Source: DASZXJ01 sp035545895
GTDB taxonomy: Bacteria > Planctomycetota > Phycisphaerae > Tepidisphaerales > Tepidisphaeraceae
Assembly (NCBI GenBank): GCA_035545895.1
Contig: DASZXJ010000197.1
Coordinates: forward strand, 1-30,077
Reading direction: 5' to 3'
Length of the DNA stretch: 30,077 nucleotides
Shown here: positions 7,666 through 15,461 of the stretch, in pieces
How the letters are laid out: each line of letters opens with the position of its first letter
Numbering within the stretch: the stretch's first letter is position 1
Notes under the pieces: generated by a model
Seen by the model: only the letters and a program-made list of their open reading frames with translations
What the model was told of the DNA's origin: nothing
The model's database searches: none
Position numbers and translations under genes: made by a program

Positions 7666-8711
7666 ATACGATTCGCATGGATGGCAGACTGATTGGGCGA
7701 GGACATCGTTCCTTGATTATCGCGGAAATCGGCGTGAATCATGACGGTTCGGTGGAACGCGCGATTGAACTGGCTCGACACGCCGCCGCCGCCGGCGCCG
7801 ATGCGGTCAAACTTCAGATTTTTCAGGCCGATACCTTGATGCATCCTTCGACGGTGTTTGCCCAATATCAGATCGAACGCACGCAGCAAGCCGACCCGGC
7901 GGCCATGCTTCAGCAGTACGAACTTAATCCGGTCGATTTGCGGCGAGTGATTTCAGCGATCCAGGAGTTGCGGCTCATGCCGCTGGCCACTCCATTTTCG
8001 CCGCAGGATGTTGGTTTGATCGAATCGCTCGATCTGCCCGCGATCAAGATCGCGTCGCCCGACCTGGTCAACCAATTGCTGCTGGCCCGTGCAGCCGAAA
8101 CCGGCAGGCCGATGATTATTTCCACCGGCGCATCGGAAATGGAAGAAGTTGAACAGACGGTCCAATGGTTGCGACATTGGCAAACGCAGGCCGTGCTGAT
8201 GCACTGCGTCAGCAGCTATCCGACGCCTGCGTATCAGGCGCATTTGTGCTGGATCAATGAACTGGCGAAATTTGGATTCCCGGTGGGATATTCCGATCAC
8301 ACGACCGATTTGCTGGCTGGAGCGATGGCGGTGTCGGCGGGTGCGTGCGTGATCGAAAAGCACCTGACCTACGACCGCAACGCCGCCGGCCCGGACCATG
8401 CCGCCAGCGCCGATCCTTGTGAATTTGCTGAATATGTCCGGCTCATTCGCGCCGCCGAAGCGCTGCGAGGCGTGGGAACCAAGCATGTGCTGCCCATCGA
8501 GCGCGACGTGCGCAACGTCAGCCGGCAAAGCCTGGTGCTGGCGCGCGATATCAATCGAGGCGAAGCGATTCGCATGAGCGATCTGACGGTTCAGCGTCCC
8601 GGCACCGGCATTGCGCCCGCCGAGGTCCAGGCTACAGCAGGTCGCATCGCCAAAATGCCGCTTCGCAAGGGCACGTTGCTGCAATGGGATATGCTGTCTG
8701 ATGCTGCATAA
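7662..8711 (+). CDS. neuB: N-acetylneuraminate/nonulosonate synthase, NeuB-like
   Basis: This 349-residue cytoplasmic enzyme condenses phosphoenolpyruvate with a 6-carbon N-acyl amino sugar to make a 9-carbon nonulosonic acid. It has the NeuB TIM-barrel signatures LIIAEIGVNHDGS, AGADAVKLQIF, ATPFSPQDVGLIE, IKIASPDLVN, IISTGASEMEE, GYSDHTTD and EKHLTYDRNAAGPDHAAS (metal and substrate residues). It ends with an antifreeze-like SAF domain from about residue 285 (RQSLVLARDINRGEAIRMSDL). Length is normal. The start overlaps the neuA stop as ATGA, indicating translational coupling. Acceptor specificity (ManNAc versus a 6-deoxy diacetamido sugar) is unknown. Confidence 0.93.
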   Translation: MNTIRMDGRLIGRGHRSLIIAEIGVNHDGSVERAIELARHAAAAGADAVKLQIFQADTLMHPSTVFAQYQIERTQQADPAAMLQQYELNPVDLRRVISAIQELRLMPLATPFSPQDVGLIESLDLPAIKIASPDLVNQLLLARAAETGRPMIISTGASEMEEVEQTVQWLRHWQTQAVLMHCVSSYPTPAYQAHLCWINELAKFGFPVGYSDHTTDLLAGAMAVSAGACVIEKHLTYDRNAAGPDHAASADPCEFAEYVRLIRAAEALRGVGTKHVLPIERDVRNVSRQSLVLARDINRGEAIRMSDLTVQRPGTGIAPAEVQATAGRIAKMPLRKGTLLQWDMLSDAA

Positions 8712-8716
8712 AAAGG

Positions 8717-9889
8717 ATGAAAGCGAAAGTTCGCAATTCTCCTTTTCATCCTTCGATTCGCCGTGTCTGCTTTGTCACAGGCACGCGCGCGGAATTCGGA
8801 TTGATGCAGACCGTTCTGCAAACTCTCCGCAGCCAAACGAATCTCAAGTTTCAACTCATGGTCACCGGCATGCACCTGCACGCTGAGCATGGCCGATCGA
8901 TTGACGCAATCCGAAAACAGGGCTGGAAAATAGACGCGGTCATTCCTTGGAAACTGAAAGCCAACCCACTTCCAGCCGAAAGCACCGGTACGGCCATCGC
9001 GAAGATGGCACATGAATTTGATCGCTTGAAAACAGATATCGTGCTGGTCGTTGGCGACCGCGTCGAGGCGTTCGCCGCAGCGACGGCGGGGCATTTGTCG
9101 AACCGGCTGGTCGCCCATATCCACGGCGGCGACCGCGCACCCGGGCAGGTCGATGACTCCCTTCGCCACGCGATCACCAAACTGGCCCACGTGCATTTCC
9201 CCGCAACGCTCGCCAGCGCGAAGCGAATCCGAAAACTCGGAGAGGAACAGTTTCGCATTCACCGAGCCGGCTCGCCCGGGATTGAAAATGTCTCCCAAGC
9301 GGCGGCTTTGTCGAATGAAATTGTAAAGCAATTTCCGAAGGTATCTCCTCATCAATTTGCACTGATTGTTCTGCATCCAATCACGAACGAGAAATTTGTC
9401 GAATACGAACGAGCGAAATCGGTATTGGACGCCGTCTGGCAAGCCGGCGTGAATCAAACCATCGTGGTTTATCCCAACAACGATCCGGGCGCCAATCAGG
9501 TCATCCAATGCTGGTGCGACCATCAAGAACGGATCACCTATCTGCTGAAAGATGCTGCGCGCCCGCAATTCCTCGGACTCTTGCGCGACTGTGCGTTTCT
9601 GATCGGCAACAGTTCAGCGGGCATCATCGAAGCCGCCAGCTTCGGTACGCCGGTGTTGGATGTCGGTTCGCGCCAGCAGGGCCGCGAGCGAAGTCAAAAT
9701 GTGACGTCTGTATCGTATGAACCGCGTGCTCTCGCCAGGGCAATCAAACGTGTCTGGAATAACGGCAAGCCGCGTCGATGGCGCGGTAATAACGCGTATG
9801 GCGGCGCGGGAACAGCCAACAAAATCGCCGGCGTGCTATCGCGCGTGCCGCTTGATGCCCGCATGCTTCGCAAACTCATCGCATATTAA
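8717..9889 (+). CDS. neuC: Hydrolysing UDP-GlcNAc 2-epimerase, NeuC/LegG-like
   Basis: This 390-residue enzyme would hydrolyse and epimerise a UDP-N-acetylhexosamine to the free mannosamine-type sugar that NeuB uses. Family motifs are VCFVTGTRAEFGLM near residue 18, VVGDRVEAFAAA, HIHGGDRAPGQVDDSLRHAI, AGSPGIENV, NSSAGIIEAASFGTPV and GSRQQGRERSQNV. It starts 5 bp after neuB and closes the operon. With NeuB and NeuA it completes UDP-sugar to CMP-nonulosonate. No PseB/LegB-type dehydratase, aminotransferase or NeuD acetyltransferase is nearby, so a Neu5Ac-type product is slightly favoured, but those steps could be encoded elsewhere. Confidence 0.92.
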   Translation: MKAKVRNSPFHPSIRRVCFVTGTRAEFGLMQTVLQTLRSQTNLKFQLMVTGMHLHAEHGRSIDAIRKQGWKIDAVIPWKLKANPLPAESTGTAIAKMAHEFDRLKTDIVLVVGDRVEAFAAATAGHLSNRLVAHIHGGDRAPGQVDDSLRHAITKLAHVHFPATLASAKRIRKLGEEQFRIHRAGSPGIENVSQAAALSNEIVKQFPKVSPHQFALIVLHPITNEKFVEYERAKSVLDAVWQAGVNQTIVVYPNNDPGANQVIQCWCDHQERITYLLKDAARPQFLGLLRDCAFLIGNSSAGIIEAASFGTPVLDVGSRQQGRERSQNVTSVSYEPRALARAIKRVWNNGKPRRWRGNNAYGGAGTANKIAGVLSRVPLDARMLRKLIAY

Positions 9890-9940
9890 GTGGTACGCCT
9901 TCAGGTTCGATAAATAGTTTGGAGGATTCATCTAAAGCGC

Positions 9941-10813
9941 ATGTCAGCCGCGACCCCGACCGCTGTCGATCCCGCAGTGTTGGCTGCCCAGGCCATTGCC
10001 AAGGTCAATACCATTGCAGCGCTTCCCGAAGTTACGACGCAGATCATCAAAATCGTCAACGATCCCAGGAGTTCCGCGGCCCAGCTCAATCGAGTGATTG
10101 CACATGATCCATCCCTGGTCGTGCGAATTCTCAAAACAGTCAACAGTTCGTTCTATGGGTTGCCGGGGCAAATCGGCTCCATCGAGCGCGCCATCGTGCT
10201 GCTGGGGATGAACGCGGTGAAGAACATCGCAGTGGCAGCCAGTCTGGGGGATTTGTTCCGCGGAAAGCTTTGCGATGGTTACACCGCTCGCGATCTGTGG
10301 ACCCATTGTATTTCCGTTGCAATGGTTGCGCGGCAACTCGCGCGTGAGACCAATCCAAATCTGGCGGATGAAGCATTCCTGGCGGGCATGATCCACGATG
10401 TGGGCATTCTTGTTTCTCTTCAGGTTTGGCCCAAACAATTAAGCGCGTCGTGCGATCAGTCGAAAAAGACCGGCATCGATTTCATTCTGGCGGAGCGCGA
10501 ACAAATCGGCGTGGACCACCAGATGCTCGGCAATGCCCTGGCGGAAAAATGGAAATTTCCGCGTTCCTGCCAGCTTGTGGCGGGGCATCACCATCAGCCG
10601 GCACAACTGGCCGATAACAGCCGTTTGCTGGTCAGCCTGGTCTTCACCGCCGACACCCTCTGTTGCCAGGCGAACCGTGGGTTCAATCTCACCGCAGTCA
10701 ATCAAAAGCTGGAGGATGGCCAATTGGAGGCGGTTTCATTGAAAACCAGCACAATTGACCAGGTTCGCGGAAACCTGCCAAAATTGCTCGAATCGGCCAG
10801 CGGACTATTTTGA
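9941..10813 (+). CDS. HDOD domain signalling protein
   Basis: This 290-residue protein is almost entirely an HDOD domain, an HD-like fold usually lacking phosphodiesterase activity and found in bacterial signalling. Landmarks are NTIAALPEVTTQIIKIVND, HDPSLVVRILKTVNSSFYG, IGSIERAIVLLGMNAVKNI, AFLAGMIHDVGIL and CQLVAGHHHQPAQL. The segment GMIHDVG keeps an HD pair, but the complete metal-binding set of true HD-GYP proteins is not evident. A GGAGGA motif lies 14 bp upstream of the ATG at 9941, farther than usual. It sits 51 bp after neuC and may be read from the same transcript. Its signalling partner is unknown. Confidence 0.88.
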   Translation: MSAATPTAVDPAVLAAQAIAKVNTIAALPEVTTQIIKIVNDPRSSAAQLNRVIAHDPSLVVRILKTVNSSFYGLPGQIGSIERAIVLLGMNAVKNIAVAASLGDLFRGKLCDGYTARDLWTHCISVAMVARQLARETNPNLADEAFLAGMIHDVGILVSLQVWPKQLSASCDQSKKTGIDFILAEREQIGVDHQMLGNALAEKWKFPRSCQLVAGHHHQPAQLADNSRLLVSLVFTADTLCCQANRGFNLTAVNQKLEDGQLEAVSLKTSTIDQVRGNLPKLLESASGLF

Positions 10814-10822
10814 CCTTTTTAT

Positions 10823-10852
10823 TTGTTTTCCGCGGGCGCTTCCCGGTATACT
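10823..10852 (+). promoter_or_regulatory. Candidate promoter for the 10884 gene
   Basis: TTGTTT (10823-10828), an 18-bp spacer and TATACT (10847-10852) precede the gene at 10884, leaving a leader of about 25 bases that contains the ribosome-binding site AGGGAG at 10873-10878. It is a reasonable sigma-70-type match on sequence alone. Confidence 0.4.
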
Positions 10853-10883
10853 TACTTGGACACTTCTTTTCCAGGGAGCAGAT

Positions 10884-11372
10884 ATGAATGAAGCCCGTCC
10901 AACATTGAATGGTGCCAATCCGCCGATGGGTCGGCTGGCGCCGCATCCGCCGCCGCTGCGACCAGCCGCTACTCAGCCCGGACGTCCTGGCATCATGCCT
11001 CCGCCCATGAATGCGCCAGCCGAAAAGGACTTGGAACCGGTATCGCTGATTGAGGAACATCACATTCCCAACGATCGCGGAGGGGCGCATCCGCCTCCGC
11101 CGCCCGCCAAGAAAATCTCGTTCGGCGCTGAATCGCTTGGCCCCAAAAAGCACGAATGGAAGCGTGTCCCGTTCAAGAACGGCCAGGGTGCCATTCGCGT
11201 CAAGAGCTTTCATGGCAAGTACAGCGAACAGGGCTTGGAATATCTCGACAACGCGATCAACGAATGGCTCGACGCCAATCCCGATGTCGAGGTCAAGTTT
11301 GTTACGCCGACGGTTTTGCAGTTCGAAGGCAAGATCCGTGAAAATGCCCTGGTGCTGAACGTCTGGTATTAA
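10884..11372 (+). CDS. Uncharacterised protein: proline-rich N-terminus and compact C-terminal domain
   Basis: I do not recognise a named family for this 162-residue protein. Residues 1-75 are low-complexity and rich in Pro and Ala (for example APHPPPLRP and HPPPPPAKK), probably disordered. The C-terminal about 65 residues look folded and well constrained (GQGAIRVKSFHGKYSEQGLE, INEWLDANPDVEVKFVTPTV, ALVLNVWY), an alpha-beta pattern. The ATG at 10884 was chosen because AGGGAG lies 5 bp upstream; the longer open frame begins inside the HDOD gene. It has its own candidate promoter and is followed by an old MITE copy. Function unknown. Confidence 0.75.
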   Translation: MNEARPTLNGANPPMGRLAPHPPPLRPAATQPGRPGIMPPPMNAPAEKDLEPVSLIEEHHIPNDRGGAHPPPPPAKKISFGAESLGPKKHEWKRVPFKNGQGAIRVKSFHGKYSEQGLEYLDNAINEWLDANPDVEVKFVTPTVLQFEGKIRENALVLNVWY

Positions 11373-11388
11373 GCGGAAACACTTTTTC

Positions 11389-11476
11389 CGTGGTGGTGCA
11401 TTTTCAAATGTGACACGCGCTTTCAACCCTGCCCGTGGCCTGAAAGCCCATGTCACGTTCGAATTGCAACAGCACC
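11389..11476. mobile_element. Degenerate MITE, copy B
   Basis: This 88-bp element lies between two convergent genes. Its core is bounded by GTGACA (11410-11415) and TGTCAC (11451-11456). The outer arms, GGTGGTGCATTTTCAAAT on the left and TTCGAATTGCAACAGCACC on the right, are imperfect inverted repeats related to the terminal repeats of the intact element at 20683-20796. Flanking 8-mers ACTTTTTC (11381-11388) and CATTTTTC (11477-11484) match at 6 of 8 positions, consistent with a decayed target duplication. The boundaries rest on alignment by eye to copy C. Confidence 0.6.
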
Positions 11477-11500
11477 CATTTTTCGCGGCTTGAGTGACCT

Positions 11501-13180
11501 TTATCTCGTCGGCCCATGCGTGGTGGATGGATCGCCGGAGGACCGCACGGGCAGGCGGATCGTGAAATTCGTGCCATCGCCGGAGCTTTTCACGCTGATC
11601 GTACCTTCGTGTTCCTCGATGATTTTTTTCGTCACCGCCAAACCCAGGCCCGTGCCGCGGTTGCCTTTGGTCGAGTGGAATAGCTCGAACAGGTGCTTCA
11701 TCATGCTTGGCGCGATGCCCTTGCCGTTGTCGATCACTTCGATGACGGATTGGCGATTCTCGGCATCGTAGCTGCACACCACGCGGATCAGGCCCTTCTG
11801 CGGTTCGACGGCATCGACGGCGTTGCTCAGCAGGTTGAGAATGGCTTGGTGCATGCCATCGGGATCGATGGGAATGGCGGGGTGGTCGCGATCGACATCG
11901 GCGACGCACATGGCGCCTTTTTCGCCGGCGGTGGGGGCGATCAACTCGATGCAATCGTTGATCAGCCCCTTGGGGTTGACCATTTCAAGCTGCGGCTCGC
12001 GCGGCTTGCTGTAGGCCAGCAGGTTGGAGGTCAAACCGTAGATGCGGTCGAGATTACGCTGGACGATTCGCCACCCTTTTTGGGATTGCGGCAGGTTGTT
12101 GGCTTTGTAGCCCATTTCGACGACATCGGCCCCGCCGTGCAGGGCTTGGAGGATGTTCTTGATCGAGTGTGAAAGGGCAGCGGTCGTTTCACCGATGGCG
12201 GCCATGCGCTCGGCTTCCAGCCCCTGCTGATAGAGCTTGGCATTTTGAATCGCCAGGCCGGCTTGCAAACCGATGGCAGTCAGCAGGCGAAGCTGGTCGG
12301 GCGAATAGGTGTAGTTTTTGACGGAGCTGTCGATGTAAATCACGCCGATGACATCATCCCCGCCGCGCGCATCCATGCGCCGAGCCTTGATCGGCACGCA
12401 CAGCGCCGAGCGAATGCCCAGGTTGTGCACGCTTTTGGATTTGCTGAACAGACGGTCCGCCATGGCGTTGCTGGAGAGCACGCCTTGCGCGGTGCTGACG
12501 ACGTGATTGATGATCGTGCGCGATGCCTGGATTTTCGGGTCATCGCCGACGGGGATTTTTTCGTCCTGATCTTCTTCTTCGCGCATGCGAACGACGCGCG
12601 GCACGGGCTCGCCGGACTCGTCGAGCAGCACGATGAATCCGCGATCGGCCTTGACGCTTTCAAAGACCAGATCCATGACGACTTCAAGCACCTGGTCCGT
12701 GCTGAAGCTGCTGCCCAATGCCGCGCCAAGCTGGTAGAGGATTTTGAGATTGTTCATCGCGGCGGCCGACGGTTCGGGCACCGCGAGGACCATGCTGTCA
12801 TCGCCGCTGGGGATGGCGTGCATGATCGAGCTGTCCATGCCTGCTTCCATGCCCGCCAGCGCGACCTGCCCGCTGTTGACGCGCGAGATGCCGGGCTGCG
12901 CGCCAAAGACCAGCAGCGAGCGACCGACGCGAATCTGGTCGCCGAGTTTCAGCGTGTAAGTGTTGTTGACGCGAATGCCGTTGACGTATGTGCCGTTGGC
13001 GCTGCCGAGGTCTTTCAGGATCCATTCCTTGGCGATGGGGTGCAGTTCGGCATGGCGGCGGGAGACGGTGTTGTCGGTGAGGGGAAGCTGGTCGCTGCCA
13101 CGCCCGATGAGAGTCTGGGCGTCGGGCAGTTCGAACCGCCGGCCTTTGTCGGGGCCTTGCAGGACAAGCAGCGTAAGCAC
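11501..13180 (-). CDS. FHA-GAF sensor histidine kinase
   Basis: This 559-residue protein has no transmembrane helix, so it is probably a cytoplasmic sensor. Residues about 22-92 are an FHA phosphothreonine-binding domain (LIGRGSDQLPL, SRRHAELH, GSANGTYVNGIRV). Residues about 150-320 form a GAF domain (GSSFSTDQVLEVVMDLVFES to LTAIGLQAGLAIQNA). The kinase core follows: H-box TAALSHSIKNILQ with likely phospho-His338, N-box NLLSNAVDAV (Asn453), D-box EVIDNGKGIA and G-box RGTGLGLAVTKKI. Start is a GTG at 13180, without a clear ribosome-binding site; no ATG exists before the FHA domain. No receiver or response regulator is adjacent. An FHA input implies control by a Ser/Thr kinase, which is inference. 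Confidence 0.92.
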   Translation of the reverse strand: MLTLLVLQGPDKGRRFELPDAQTLIGRGSDQLPLTDNTVSRRHAELHPIAKEWILKDLGSANGTYVNGIRVNNTYTLKLGDQIRVGRSLLVFGAQPGISRVNSGQVALAGMEAGMDSSIMHAIPSGDDSMVLAVPEPSAAAMNNLKILYQLGAALGSSFSTDQVLEVVMDLVFESVKADRGFIVLLDESGEPVPRVVRMREEEDQDEKIPVGDDPKIQASRTIINHVVSTAQGVLSSNAMADRLFSKSKSVHNLGIRSALCVPIKARRMDARGGDDVIGVIYIDSSVKNYTYSPDQLRLLTAIGLQAGLAIQNAKLYQQGLEAERMAAIGETTAALSHSIKNILQALHGGADVVEMGYKANNLPQSQKGWRIVQRNLDRIYGLTSNLLAYSKPREPQLEMVNPKGLINDCIELIAPTAGEKGAMCVADVDRDHPAIPIDPDGMHQAILNLLSNAVDAVEPQKGLIRVVCSYDAENRQSVIEVIDNGKGIAPSMMKHLFELFHSTKGNRGTGLGLAVTKKIIEEHEGTISVKSSGDGTNFTIRLPVRSSGDPSTTHGPTR

Positions 13181-13320
13181 GGCTATAGATTAGCCGCGCC
13201 CGCGGCAAATGTTAAACGAATTGGAGGTTTGGCGACCAACAATGAGCGCGTTGGGGGCATCAATGGTGCTATCCGCGTTAAGCCTGTCTTAAACCGCCAA
13301 TTTCATGGCCCGCTCGCGTC

Positions 13321-15054
13321 TCATTTCACGCGATAGCTGCCGGGCAGGTTATCTTCCTGCATCACGATGTTGTTATAACGAAGCAGCGTTCCCTTCTTCA
13401 GTTCAAGCTGCGAGATCGCGATGTTGTAATTGCTGGTGGCTTCGACTTCGCTGGTGCGCGCCTGGGCGAAGCGTTCCTGCGTGTCGAGCTTGAGCTGAAC
13501 GAACGTCGGCGTGAGCGCTTCGCCGCCTTCCTGGCGCTGCTCGATCGCCAGCAGCTCGTCGGTGGCGGCAAACCGCGCCTGGCGGGTGGCGACCATTTCC
13601 TCCCAGGTCGTATCCACTTCGCGAAGGGCGGTCTTGACGTCCAGCGAAATCTGCTCGATCAGAGCGCGATATTGATCGATCGACTGCTGGCGCTGAAGCT
13701 GTGCCCGGCGGTAGATCGATCGAGCCTCGCGGTTGCCGATCGGAATTTCAAACTGCAATCCAAGCGAAGCCGTGAAATTCTTGTTGCCGACCTCGTTGGA
13801 AAGGGCACTGCCAAAATCCTGATCCAATCCCTGGATATCGATCGTGCCGACCGCATCAAGCCGCGGCAACAGATTGTTTTTGGCGACCTTCAGCGTGATG
13901 TCTTGCGTATCGATCTTGTATTGCTGTTGTCCCAACTCAAGACGATTTTCCAATGCGGTATCGATCTGGTCCTTCAGATCAAAACGCACCGGCTCTTCCA
14001 AAGGCGCGTTGGCGGGCAGGATAAGCGTGCCGCTGGAAACGGGTAGGTCCGGGTCGTTCATCAACTGTTTAAGCTGGTCCGACAGATCGCGGACGTGAGC
14101 CTTGGCGCGAATGAGCGTCGCCCGGCGCGATTCGATGGAGGCATTGGCCTGCGATAACTGCACGCGAGTCACGTCCTGGCCGCGGCGCTTGTAAAGCACG
14201 TCGGCAGTGTCGATGGTTCGCTGGAGCAGGTCTTCGGTGATTTTCACCTCGGCCACGGCTGCGACGAGTTGCCAGTAGGTGCGCTCGACCGTGCTGGTTG
14301 TCGTTTCAAGCTGCTTGCGGAAATCGAGCACGCTGATGCGCTGATTGTTGCGCGCCACGGTAATGCGTGCGCGATTGATTTCGTTGCCCAGGTTGCGCAT
14401 CAACGGCTGGGTGACATCGAGAATCAGGTCGTTGGTCCAGAACTGTTCCCGGGCCACCTTATGCTGTTTCACGCCGTTGGTTGGATCAGCAAAAATTGTG
14501 GTAAACGTGCGAGGCTCGGTCCATGAGACATCGTTGCGGATTTCGATCTGCCCGCCGCTTTCAAGATTCTGGCGGAGGCCGGTTTGCGAACTGATGGTGT
14601 GCGCGTTTGAAGTTCCAAATCCGAAGCCGTTTTGTTGATCCTGCCGCGACGCCTGGAGGTTCTGGAAAAAGGTCGGATCAAAATTGGCCTGAGCCTCGGT
14701 GACGCGTGTTTCATCGATCGCGGGCTGATAGCCGGCGACTTTCACATCGAGGTTGCTCGCCACCGCGCGATGCGTGATTTCCTGAAGCGATAGCTGAAGA
14801 ATCGCGTCGGCTTCCAGAGCTGGTCCCGTGGTGGGCATGGTGCTGGGAGCGGGGGTATTGGCGTTATTGGTAATCAGGAACGGGCTTTCCAGGGTTGTGG
14901 GCAGTGGGCGTTTGGGGCGCGATTCCACTTCGCGGGAACGTTCGCGTTCGCTGGTCTGGATTCCGACTGGATCAAATGGGGGTGGGTCGCTGATGTTGCA
15001 TCCAACGAGCACGGCCGCACAAATCGCTCCCGATATTTTGGCAAATTTCGCCAT
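13321..15054 (-). CDS. TolC-family outer-membrane efflux lipoprotein
   Basis: This 577-residue protein matches outer-membrane efflux (TolC/OprM) proteins, the exit duct for RND-type and type I exporters. The N-terminus MAKFAKISGAICAAVLVGC is a lipoprotein signal with lipobox LVGC, so the mature protein would begin at the lipidated Cys. The body shows two repeats of the long-helix pattern (ARITVARNNQRISVLDFRKQ and later YRRAQLQRQQSIDQYRALIE), with beta segments such as FTASLGLQFEIPIG. The ATG at 15054 was preferred to an upstream one at 15126 because it puts the signal peptide at the N-terminus and has GGAG nearby. No adaptor or pump gene is adjacent. It has its own candidate promoter. Confidence 0.88.
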   Translation of the reverse strand: MAKFAKISGAICAAVLVGCNISDPPPFDPVGIQTSERERSREVESRPKRPLPTTLESPFLITNNANTPAPSTMPTTGPALEADAILQLSLQEITHRAVASNLDVKVAGYQPAIDETRVTEAQANFDPTFFQNLQASRQDQQNGFGFGTSNAHTISSQTGLRQNLESGGQIEIRNDVSWTEPRTFTTIFADPTNGVKQHKVAREQFWTNDLILDVTQPLMRNLGNEINRARITVARNNQRISVLDFRKQLETTTSTVERTYWQLVAAVAEVKITEDLLQRTIDTADVLYKRRGQDVTRVQLSQANASIESRRATLIRAKAHVRDLSDQLKQLMNDPDLPVSSGTLILPANAPLEEPVRFDLKDQIDTALENRLELGQQQYKIDTQDITLKVAKNNLLPRLDAVGTIDIQGLDQDFGSALSNEVGNKNFTASLGLQFEIPIGNREARSIYRRAQLQRQQSIDQYRALIEQISLDVKTALREVDTTWEEMVATRQARFAATDELLAIEQRQEGGEALTPTFVQLKLDTQERFAQARTSEVEATSNYNIAISQLELKKGTLLRYNNIVMQEDNLPGSYRVK

Positions 15055-15088
15055 CTTCTTATTGCTCCATCCAGTTGCATGGGGCCGC

Positions 15089-15117
15089 ATTATATTGGAC
15101 CTCACCATGTCGAGGAA
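15089..15117 (-). promoter_or_regulatory. Candidate promoter for the TolC-family gene
   Basis: On the minus strand TATAAT (15094-15089) is preceded, after 17 bp, by TTCCTC (15117-15112), a poor -35 box. A start near 15082 would give a leader of about 28 bases containing GGAG before the ATG at 15054. The -10 box and leader fit well; the -35 box does not. Confidence 0.35.
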
Positions 15118-15269
15118 GTCTCTCAAAAACTATGATCGGCACGTCCGATCCATTTCATTTAGCTTCATAAAGGTGCCCGGGCAAAGCTTTTAATTCCACG
15201 ATTTGGTCAGAATATCCTCGCGTGATACATTTGGGGCATGGCCAGCAAATCCCAAGGCGAGGTTCGACA

Positions 15270-15437
15270 GTGACCCAATCCGCCAATTCGGAGCGTCTTC
15301 AGCCTCATCCACGGCTTTTTATCGCCCTCAGTTTGATCTTTGTTGTGTGGGTTGCAATCCTTCTGGGGATGTATTTCAAAACGGTTTACCCGCTACGACA
15401 CCCGGCGGCAACATCGCACAGCTCGACACAACCTTAA
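15270..15437 (+). CDS. Small single-pass membrane protein
   Basis: A 55-residue protein starts at GTG 15270, with a GGCGAGG-like ribosome-binding site about 8 bp upstream. It has a polar N-terminus (about residues 1-13), a hydrophobic helix (LFIALSLIFVVWVAILLGMY) and a short tail, FKTVYPLRHPAATSHSS. An in-frame ATG at 15222 would add 16 residues. From memory, planctomycete genomes contain small proteins with a similar RLFIAL...LGMYFxTVYPxRH pattern, which supports it being real, but this was not searched. Function unknown. It ends 24 bp from the convergent gene at 15462. Confidence 0.6.
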   Translation: MTQSANSERLQPHPRLFIALSLIFVVWVAILLGMYFKTVYPLRHPAATSHSSTQP

Positions 15438-15461
15438 ATGAGTGCTCGCGCGGCATCGATG

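Noticed and set aside
10698..11954. Long minus-strand open frame (418 codons) opposite the HDOD and proline-rich genes and the 3' end of the kinase gene
   Set aside because: Rich in Arg, His and Pro with no family pattern; it is the high-GC shadow of well-supported genes and runs through the MITE copy.
13278..13292. Short palindrome TTAAG-N5-CTTAA downstream of the TolC-family gene
   Set aside because: Only a 5-bp AT-rich stem with no U-tract, too weak to call a terminator.
12245..13336. Plus-strand open frame (363 codons) opposite the histidine kinase
   Set aside because: Antisense to clear FHA and GAF domains; composition typical of a shadow frame and no start signal.
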